A stretch of DNA of 8,217 bases from an uncultured Pseudomonadota bacterium. GTDB lineage: Bacteria; Pseudomonadota; Gammaproteobacteria; Burkholderiales; Rhodocyclaceae. Shown piece after piece: positions 1 to 5,226 of this stretch. The stretch spans positions 1-8,217 of the forward strand of contig CAJAHZ010000325.1 in assembly GCA_903939665.1 (NCBI GenBank), in the 5' to 3' direction. Below the pieces are notes generated by a model, which did no database searches, was not told where the DNA came from, and worked only from the letters and a program-made list of their open reading frames with translations. The stretch's first letter is position 1; every line of letters begins with the position of its first letter. A program made the position numbers and the translations under genes.

Positions 1-587
1 ACGGCTACTCCAAATTTCTTTTCGACCAGATTGTCCGTCAGCGTCTGGCGGAAGTGGGTTCATTCAACTCGCAGGTCGTCGGTTTTCGCTACTTCAATGT
101 CTATGGTCCCCGAGAGTCGCACAAGGGTCGTATGGCGTCGGTGGCCTTTCACCACTACAACCAGTTCCGTGCCGATGGCAAGGTCAAGCTCTTCGAGGGT
201 TGTGATGGCTATGCCAACGGCGAGCAACGACGGGATTTTGTTTATGTCGGTGATGTTGCCAAGGTCAATCTGCATTTTCTTGATCACCCGGAGCAGTCGG
301 GTATTTTCAATCTGGGCACCGGTCGGGCGCAGAGCTTCAATGACGTAGCGCTGGCCAGCGTCAATGGTTGCCGGGCGCTTGCCGGCAAGGAAGCGCTGCC
401 GCTGGGCGACCTTCTGCAGCAAGGCTTGATCGAATACGTAGCGTTCCCCGAAGCGCTGAAGGGAAAGTACCAGAGCTTTACGCAGGCCGATCTCACGAAA
501 CTGCGCAAGGCCGGCTACGCCGCCGAGTTCGCGACGGTGGAAGAGGGCGTTGCCCAGTACGTGGAGTGGCTCAATGCCCACCTATAG
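1..587 (+). CDS. hldD: ADP-L-glycero-D-manno-heptose 6-epimerase, C-terminal part (5' end outside window)
   Basis: This is the 3' part of the epimerase that converts ADP-D-glycero-D-manno-heptose to the L,D form, the last step in making the heptose donor for the LPS inner core in the cytoplasm. The reading frame is open from the first base. Bases 1-2 fit the end of a Tyr codon and the next codons read GYSK, so the window starts inside the catalytic YxxxK motif of this extended short-chain dehydrogenase family; the Lys codon is at 12-14. Further family landmarks are FRYFNVYGPRE (around 85-117), the substrate-domain stretch after it, and RRDFVYVGDV followed by FNLGTG (around 230-320). About 194 residues follow the catalytic Tyr, which fits the roughly 330-residue betaproteobacterial form. 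The stop at 585-587 lies inside the start of cysM. The N-terminal NAD-binding Rossmann part is not in the window. Confidence 0.95.
   Translation, partial: GYSKFLFDQIVRQRLAEVGSFNSQVVGFRYFNVYGPRESHKGRMASVAFHHYNQFRADGKVKLFEGCDGYANGEQRRDFVYVGDVAKVNLHFLDHPEQSGIFNLGTGRAQSFNDVALASVNGCRALAGKEALPLGDLLQQGLIEYVAFPEALKGKYQSFTQADLTKLRKAGYAAEFATVEEGVAQYVEWLNAHL
563..566 (+). promoter_or_regulatory. Ribosome binding site for cysM
   Basis: GGAG lies 7 bases before the ATG at 574, inside the end of hldD. It decides the cysM start: the in-frame ATG at 550 lies upstream of this site and would add eight residues not expected for CysM. Confidence 0.7.
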
Positions 588-1479
588 AACGCTTGAGGAT
601 TACGTCGGCGGCACGCCACTGGTCCGCCTGAAACGGATGCCGGGCGACGCCATCGAAGCGCGCGGCAATGTCGTGCTGGTCAAGCTTGAAGGCAATAATC
701 CCGCCGGTTCCGTCAAGGACAGGCCAGCCCTGTCGATGATTTCGCGTGCTGAGCAACGTGGCGATATCAAGCACGGCGATACGCTGATCGAATCGACTTC
801 CGGCAATACCGGCATTGCGCTGGCCATGGCCGCTGCGATTCGCGGCTATCGCCTGATCCTGGTGATGCCGGAAAACCAGAGTATCGAACGCCGTCAGACG
901 ATGCGCGCCTATGGCGCCGAGCTGGTGCTCACGCCCAGAGAGGGCGGCATGGAGCTGGCGCGTGACGTGGCCGAAAAAATGCGCAACGAAGGTCAGGGCA
1001 TCATCCTTGACCAGTTTGCCAACCCGGACAATCCGCTGGCGCATTACGAAGGCACGGGGCCAGAATTGTGGCGCGAGACCGAAGGGCGCATTACGCACTT
1101 CGTCAGCAGCATGGGGACGACCGGCACGATCATGGGCGTTTCGCGCTATCTCAAGGAGCAGAACCCAGCCATCTGCATCATCGGTTGCCAACCCGAAGAG
1201 GGCTCGCAGATTCCGGGGATTCGCAAGTGGCCCGAAGCGTATCTGCCAAAAATATTCGACCGTTCGCGGGTTGACCGCGTTGAATCGGTTTCGCAGGCGG
1301 AGGCCGAGGAAACGACGCGTCGTCTGGCGCGCGAGGAAGGCATCTTTGCCGGAATCTCTTCGGGGGGGGCGATGGCTGTTACCTTGCGTCTGGCGCGCGA
1401 ATTGGAGAATGCAACCATCGTCAGCGTTATCTGTGACCGCGGCGACCGTTATCTCTCAACCGGCGTGTTTCCTGCCTGA
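574..1479 (+). CDS. cysM: Cysteine synthase B (O-acetylserine sulfhydrylase B)
   Basis: PLP-dependent cytoplasmic enzyme that makes cysteine from O-acetylserine and sulfide; the B isozyme family can also use thiosulfate, giving S-sulfocysteine. The start at 574 gives 301 residues, close to the 303 of E. coli CysM, and begins MPTYRTLEDYVGGTPLVRL. The PLP lysine is K48 in NNPAGSVKDR. The substrate loop STSGNTG is at 74-80, the phosphate-binding GTTGT at 181-185, SSGG at 262-265 and ICDRGDRYLSTG near the C-terminus. The QPEEGSQIPGIRKWP stretch (206-220) is typical of CysM rather than CysK. The gene overlaps the end of hldD by 14 bases and is followed after 2 bases by the exonuclease gene, so the three are probably cotranscribed. 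A run of eight G at 1362-1369 falls in the SSGG motif; the frame is intact as read. Confidence 0.96.
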   Translation: MPTYRTLEDYVGGTPLVRLKRMPGDAIEARGNVVLVKLEGNNPAGSVKDRPALSMISRAEQRGDIKHGDTLIESTSGNTGIALAMAAAIRGYRLILVMPENQSIERRQTMRAYGAELVLTPREGGMELARDVAEKMRNEGQGIILDQFANPDNPLAHYEGTGPELWRETEGRITHFVSSMGTTGTIMGVSRYLKEQNPAICIIGCQPEEGSQIPGIRKWPEAYLPKIFDRSRVDRVESVSQAEAEETTRRLAREEGIFAGISSGGAMAVTLRLARELENATIVSVICDRGDRYLSTGVFPA

Positions 1480-1481
1480 GC

Positions 1482-2267
1482 ATGAAGCCCGTTCTCGTCT
1501 TTGATATTGAAACGATTCCCGATGTGCCGGGCTTGCGTCGTCTGCACGACCTTGACCCGGCGCTATCCGATGCCGAAGTTGCCGAACTGGCGTTTCAACA
1601 GCGCCGCGCAAAAAACGGCACTGACTTCCTGCCGCTGCATCTGCAGCGCATCGCCGTCATTTCCTGCGCACTGCGCGCCGGCAAGGATTTTCGCGTCTGG
1701 TCGCTGGCCGAGCCGGAGCAGGGTGAGGCAGAGATTATCCAGCGATTTTTTGATGGTATTGAAAAATTCACGCCGCAGATTGTTTCCTGGAACGGTGGCG
1801 GATTTGACCTGCCTGTGCTCCATTATCGCGGGCTGATCCACGGCGTCGTGGCGCCGCGCTACTGGGATCTCGGTGACGGCGATTATGCCGATAGCCGTGA
1901 CTTCAAGTGGAACAACTACATCAGCCGCTACCACACGCGCCACCTCGACCTGATGGATCTGCTGGCGATGTATCAGCCGCGCGCCAGTGCGCCGCTAGAC
2001 GATCTGGCCAAGCTGATCGGCTTTCCGGGAAAGCTGGGGATGGATGGCAGCAAGGTGTGGGACGCCTGGCAAGCAGGGCAGGTCGCGGAAATTCGCGATT
2101 ACTGCGAGACAGACGTGGTGAATACCTATCTCGTCGCCACCCGTTTCCGCCTGATGCGCGGTGATTTGTCGCGTGCTGAATACGACGAGGAAATCGCTTT
2201 TGTGCGCAGCGAACTGGAGAAGCTCGGCAAGCCGCACTGGCAAGAATTCTTGGCGGCCTGGCAGTAG
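1482..2267 (+). CDS. PolB-like 3'-5' exonuclease (DEDDy family)
   Basis: Predicted DEDD-superfamily 3'-5' exonuclease of 261 residues, of the stand-alone 'PolB-like exonuclease' family (Pfam DNA_pol_B_exo2 type; this family name is from memory). The two-metal catalytic set is visible: Exo I is VFDIET with D8 and E10, Exo II is SWNGGGFDLPVL with D109, and Exo III is YCETD with Y207 and D211, the YxxxD form that marks the DEDDy subgroup. D156 in HLDLMDLL is a further conserved-looking acid. No polymerase domain is present, and the length is that of a free exonuclease. The substrate (DNA or RNA) cannot be read from sequence. The ATG follows the cysM stop by 2 bases and I see no strong Shine-Dalgarno sequence, so translation is probably coupled to cysM. 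It ends at a TAG before a 104-base gap. Confidence 0.88.
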   Translation: MKPVLVFDIETIPDVPGLRRLHDLDPALSDAEVAELAFQQRRAKNGTDFLPLHLQRIAVISCALRAGKDFRVWSLAEPEQGEAEIIQRFFDGIEKFTPQIVSWNGGGFDLPVLHYRGLIHGVVAPRYWDLGDGDYADSRDFKWNNYISRYHTRHLDLMDLLAMYQPRASAPLDDLAKLIGFPGKLGMDGSKVWDAWQAGQVAEIRDYCETDVVNTYLVATRFRLMRGDLSRAEYDEEIAFVRSELEKLGKPHWQEFLAAWQ

Positions 2268-2371
2268 GACTCCTGTAGTCAGGCTGAGGATCGCGGCATG
2301 TCCGGAGCGAGCAATTTAGTTGGGAGTTAACTTGATTTCATGTTCATGCCCAATGCGTCGAGTCGCCTGAA

Positions 2372-2722
2372 ATGTCACGATGGATCCCTCTCTTTATCGT
2401 CTGCCTCTGGGCGGTGCCAGCGCTTGCTGAGGATATTCGTGTGCCCTCCCAGGCGGCAACTACGCTATCCGCAACGAGCGGAGAACTGAGCAACCGGCAA
2501 ATGGAAGAAGACTTGCAGCGCATGACTTGGTCGCAGTTCAGGTCGGTCGTTGAGTCGGTGCCGAAATTGAAAGCCGACATCGATGCCTATGGGCAGACAG
2601 GATGGCAATACGTTCAGGCAAACTACACTACCCACCGATGGCGAAAAAATATCAAACGGCTGGACAACACGCAGAAAGAACAGCTGGCCGAGTTGATCCG
2701 TCTCACTAAAGACGCCAGATGA
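2372..2722 (+). CDS. Small secreted or periplasmic protein of unknown function
   Basis: I do not recognise this 116-residue protein. It begins with a plausible Sec signal peptide: a short basic start (MSRW), a hydrophobic core at about residues 4-16, and an ALA site predicting cleavage between A19 and E20. The predicted mature protein is about 97 residues, hydrophilic and probably mostly helical. It has a Ser/Thr/Ala-rich N-terminal stretch, then segments such as MTWSQFRSVVESVP and GWQYVQANY with several Trp and Tyr, and a Lys/Arg-rich C-terminal helix. No cysteine follows the signal, so it is neither a lipoprotein nor disulfide-bonded. The start is the only ATG in this frame after the upstream stop at 2333; the ribosome site before it is weak (GAG at 2360-2362). 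It may be expressed separately from the cysM run because 104 bases separate them. It converges with the signalling operon. Confidence 0.7.
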   Translation: MSRWIPLFIVCLWAVPALAEDIRVPSQAATTLSATSGELSNRQMEEDLQRMTWSQFRSVVESVPKLKADIDAYGQTGWQYVQANYTTHRWRKNIKRLDNTQKEQLAELIRLTKDAR

Positions 2723-2782
2723 TCGGTGACTGACGAATCCCTTGCCAGATTGTAGCGACGCCACTGCTTCACCTGAACGCGA

Positions 2783-3991
2783 TTACCAGAGTTCCACTTG
2801 CAGCGGTGCTTCGTCCTCCTGGCTAACGGTGTATTCTCCCGCCCTCGTCAAACCTTCGACGATGCTGGCAAAATTGTGATCAAGTGCGCTACTGCTTTCA
2901 AAGAGCGTCAAAACCTGACCAACCGCGTTACGCACGGTATCGCTGATGGTAAATTCCTGGTGGTTGCTTAACCCAAGGTGGACGTACATACCTTCAATGC
3001 TGTGCGTCATCGTCTCCAGCTCAAGGCGTGTCGCCACCTGCAGTTCACGATAGTTGTGGCGCAATTCCTCGACGGACTGACGACTGACATTGGACAGGGA
3101 GCGCAATTCATCTGCACGGATAACCGCTTCGTTGCGCAAATCGATGTTACCAACCGCCAGTTCTGCCGCTTCTGCCATCGTCGCAGCCTGATCGCGAATG
3201 CGTCCGCAGAGCGATTGATCTGCGACAGGCATGTTGGTGATCAATAAAGATACGTTGTCGTAGTTGATTATCAGCCGGTTGCCGAAACTGAAGATCCGAT
3301 CCATATCCTTTGACTTTTCGATCACCGATTCCTCGAGAGGCGAAGCCGGGCCATGTGGTGTCAAGGTCAGTGTTGCATTGGGCGTACGCAGTTGCACATG
3401 ACAGTGGAGGCCGAAATCTGCCATCGCGCCAATGGTCAGCGCTGCCATCGCGCGCAGCGTACGACAGCCCAGCGCGCCGCGGCTGAATTTGAGCGTGACC
3501 TCTGCATCGCCGAGATTTGTCAGTGCGTTCATGGCCATGTCGGACGAGGACTTTATTTCCGCTGCCGTTGTTTCCTGTCGACGCTTGTGATCGATTGCCA
3601 GTCGGGCCTTGCGCAACACTTCGTCAGGCATAAAGGGTTTTGCCATGAAGTCACTGCCGCCTGCGTCGTAAGCGCGCAGGCGATCGTCCAGTTCATCGTG
3701 ACCGGAGAGGAAGATGACGGGCAGGTCGCGCGATGCATCGACCGCACGCAGTCGACGACAAGTCTCAAAGCCGTCTATACCCATTCCCATCTCAATGTCG
3801 AGAAACACCATGTCGGGCAGCAGCCCACTGTCCGACTCAGCGATCCACGCCAGCGCCTCCTCACCCGAGTTGATTTCGATTATTTGGCAGCCGGCAGCGA
3901 CCAGCGTGACGCCGAGCATTCCTGCAACTACGGGGTCGTCATCGACGATCAAAATGCGGCTGGTGGCGACTTGGTCTGAATGCTCTTTCAT
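2783..3991 (-). CDS. Response regulator with uncharacterised C-terminal output region
   Basis: A 402-residue protein with an N-terminal receiver domain (about 11-135). It shows the acidic pocket D17-D19, phospho-acceptor D65 in VFLDIEMG, S96 in IFLSG and K118 in AKPF, so it should be phosphorylatable. The rest, about 140-402, matches no output domain I know: no helix-turn-helix, GGDEF, EAL, HD-GYP or ATPase motif is visible. Residues 150-280 look like a mixed alpha/beta unit containing IFSFGNRLIINYDNVSLL and a GRIRDQAATMAEAAELAVG stretch. Residues 285-385 look helical and partly coiled-coil (SRQSVEELRHNYRELQVATR), ending in an acidic tail. The start is supported by GGAG 7 bases upstream and forms an ATGA overlap with the HD-GYP gene, implying coupled translation. 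Its receiver shares a 17-residue identical block with that neighbour. It could be a protein-interaction output partner for the same kinase. Confidence 0.88.
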   Translation of the reverse strand: MKEHSDQVATSRILIVDDDPVVAGMLGVTLVAAGCQIIEINSGEEALAWIAESDSGLLPDMVFLDIEMGMGIDGFETCRRLRAVDASRDLPVIFLSGHDELDDRLRAYDAGGSDFMAKPFMPDEVLRKARLAIDHKRRQETTAAEIKSSSDMAMNALTNLGDAEVTLKFSRGALGCRTLRAMAALTIGAMADFGLHCHVQLRTPNATLTLTPHGPASPLEESVIEKSKDMDRIFSFGNRLIINYDNVSLLITNMPVADQSLCGRIRDQAATMAEAAELAVGNIDLRNEAVIRADELRSLSNVSRQSVEELRHNYRELQVATRLELETMTHSIEGMYVHLGLSNHQEFTISDTVRNAVGQVLTLFESSSALDHNFASIVEGLTRAGEYTVSQEDEAPLQVELW

Positions 3992-5214
3992 TTTGTTTCT
4001 CCAATTTCTGCACGCTGGGTACGCGCCTCAACTAACGCGAGATGCTCATCTTGATCGGTGAATCGTGTCGCGATCGATTGAAACTCGGCCTGCAGCACAA
4101 TGAAGGCATCCGTAATATCGGGGTCAAAATGCTGGCCTCGTCCGGCAACGATTATTTCCGACGCCTGAGCATGCGTCATGCCCTGCTTGTATATACGAGG
4201 GCTGATCAGTGCGTCATACACATCGGCAACGGCCATCAGCCTTGCCGAGAGTGGGATTGCCTCGCCGGAAAGTCCTTCCGGATAGCCGCTGCCATCCCAC
4301 TTTTCCTGGTGGGAGAGTGCGATCTCCTTTGCGGTCTCAAGCAGCGGCACACTAACGCCGACTCTTTGCTGTGCGTTTTCGATAGCGTCCCGACCAAGCG
4401 TTGTGTGCGTCTTCATGATCTCGAACTCGTCTGCGTCCAAGCGACCGGGCTTGAGCAGTATCCGGTCGGGTATCCCGACCTTTCCAATGTCGTGCAGCGG
4501 TGCCGCCTTGAACAGCCTATCTACAACCTCGGTGCTCAAGGCATGCGAGAAACGCTCGTGCGTGCTCATGTGTTTTGCCAGGGCGAGCATGTAATGCTGG
4601 GTACGGAGAATGTGATTGCCGGTTTCGTTGTCGCGCGTTTCGGCAAGCGATGCCAAGGCCACCATGGTTACTTCCTGGCTAATACGGAGTTCCTCTGTCC
4701 GGCGCATAGCCTCTTCTGTACGACGTGCCACTTCCTGCTCGAGATAGGTGTTTCGATCATGCAGAAAATCGGCTGCCGCTTTAAGTGTCAGGTGGGTACG
4801 AACGCGAGCGCACACAATGGGCGGGCTGATCGGTTTGGTGATGTAGTCGACCGCGCCAAGCGCGAAGCCGAGCTGCTCATAGACCGGGTCGCTCTTGGCG
4901 GTGAGAAAGATGACCGGAATGTGACGTGTCAGCGGGTTGGCCTTGAGCTGCCGGCAGACCTCGAAACCATCAATACCATTCCACATTTCGATATCGAGAA
5001 ACACGATATCCGGCAGCGATCCGCTGGCTGATTCGGCGAGTTTTGTGAGCAAGGCCAGGGCATCGTCACCTGAATTCGCCTCGGCGATATCGTACCCGGC
5101 AGCGGCCAGCGTAACACCGAGCATTCCCGCCACCACAGGGTCATCATCAACGATCAGAACGCGTGCCCTGAGCGTGGTGACGATTTGGGGGTGGGCATCA
5201 GGGTTTTGCTGCAT
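3988..5214 (-). CDS. Response regulator with HD-GYP domain (predicted cyclic-di-GMP phosphodiesterase)
   Basis: A 408-residue REC-HD-GYP protein of the RpfG type, predicted to hydrolyse cyclic-di-GMP in the cytoplasm under control of phosphorylation. The receiver (about 17-140) has acids D23-D25, phospho-acceptor D74, T105 and K127. A coiled-coil-like linker (about 150-185, ending RRTEEAMRRTEELRISQ) leads to the HD-GYP domain (about 186-385). Visible metal and catalytic positions are E197 and H201 in ETGNH, H241-D242 and K245 in HDIGKVGIPD, H270 in KTHTTLG, H302 in SHQEKWDGSGYP (GYP at 310-312) and D331 in VADVYDAL. The usual HHE triplet reads HQE here, so one histidine ligand known from trinuclear members is replaced by Q303. 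The ATG lies 12 bases after the kinase stop, with AAGG at 5224-5221 as ribosome site. Its likely partner is the kinase just upstream in the operon. Confidence 0.94.
   Translation of the reverse strand: MQQNPDAHPQIVTTLRARVLIVDDDPVVAGMLGVTLAAAGYDIAEANSGDDALALLTKLAESASGSLPDIVFLDIEMWNGIDGFEVCRQLKANPLTRHIPVIFLTAKSDPVYEQLGFALGAVDYITKPISPPIVCARVRTHLTLKAAADFLHDRNTYLEQEVARRTEEAMRRTEELRISQEVTMVALASLAETRDNETGNHILRTQHYMLALAKHMSTHERFSHALSTEVVDRLFKAAPLHDIGKVGIPDRILLKPGRLDADEFEIMKTHTTLGRDAIENAQQRVGVSVPLLETAKEIALSHQEKWDGSGYPEGLSGEAIPLSARLMAVADVYDALISPRIYKQGMTHAQASEIIVAGRGQHFDPDITDAFIVLQAEFQSIATRFTDQDEHLALVEARTQRAEIGETK
3999..4002 (-). promoter_or_regulatory. Ribosome binding site for the last response regulator
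   Basis: GGAG on the minus strand lies 7 bases before the ATG whose first base is 3991, inside the last codons of the HD-GYP gene (encoding EIGETK). With the ATGA overlap it supports this start and coupled translation. Confidence 0.7.
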
Positions 5215-5220
5215 TAGAGG

Positions 5221-5224
5221 CCTT
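5221..5224 (-). promoter_or_regulatory. Ribosome binding site for the HD-GYP response regulator
   Basis: AAGG on the minus strand lies 6 bases before the ATG whose first base is 5214, in the 12-base gap after the kinase stop codon. It supports this start. Confidence 0.55.
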
Positions 5225-5226
5225 TT

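Noticed and set aside
550..552. Upstream ATG at 550 as start of cysM
   Set aside because: It would add MPSTWSGS, which is not CysM-like, and increase the overlap with hldD; the GGAG at 563-566 serves the ATG at 574.
60..581. A 173-codon open frame on the - strand across hldD
   Set aside because: Antisense to the strongly supported hldD; no recognisable motif.
571..1191. A 206-codon open frame on the - strand across cysM
   Set aside because: Antisense shadow of cysM with no domain signal.
2268..2371. Possible terminator or promoter between the exonuclease and the small exported protein
   Set aside because: Only short 4-base palindromes (GACT...AGTC, CCTG...CAGG near 2268-2284) without a T run, and no -35/-10 pair with good spacing that I would defend.
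2723..2782. Bidirectional terminator between the convergent genes
   Set aside because: Only a weak imperfect hairpin (GATCG...CGAATC with a bulge) and no T tract on either side, so I do not call it.
3353..3979. A 208-codon open frame on the + strand opposite the last response regulator
   Set aside because: Antisense shadow of a real receiver domain, with no family motif and unusually many Cys, His and Gln.
4042..5031. A 329-codon open frame on the + strand opposite the HD-GYP regulator
   Set aside because: It lies wholly antisense to a gene with clear REC and HD-GYP motifs. Its translation is rich in Cys, His and Arg with no recognisable domain, as expected for a shadow frame.
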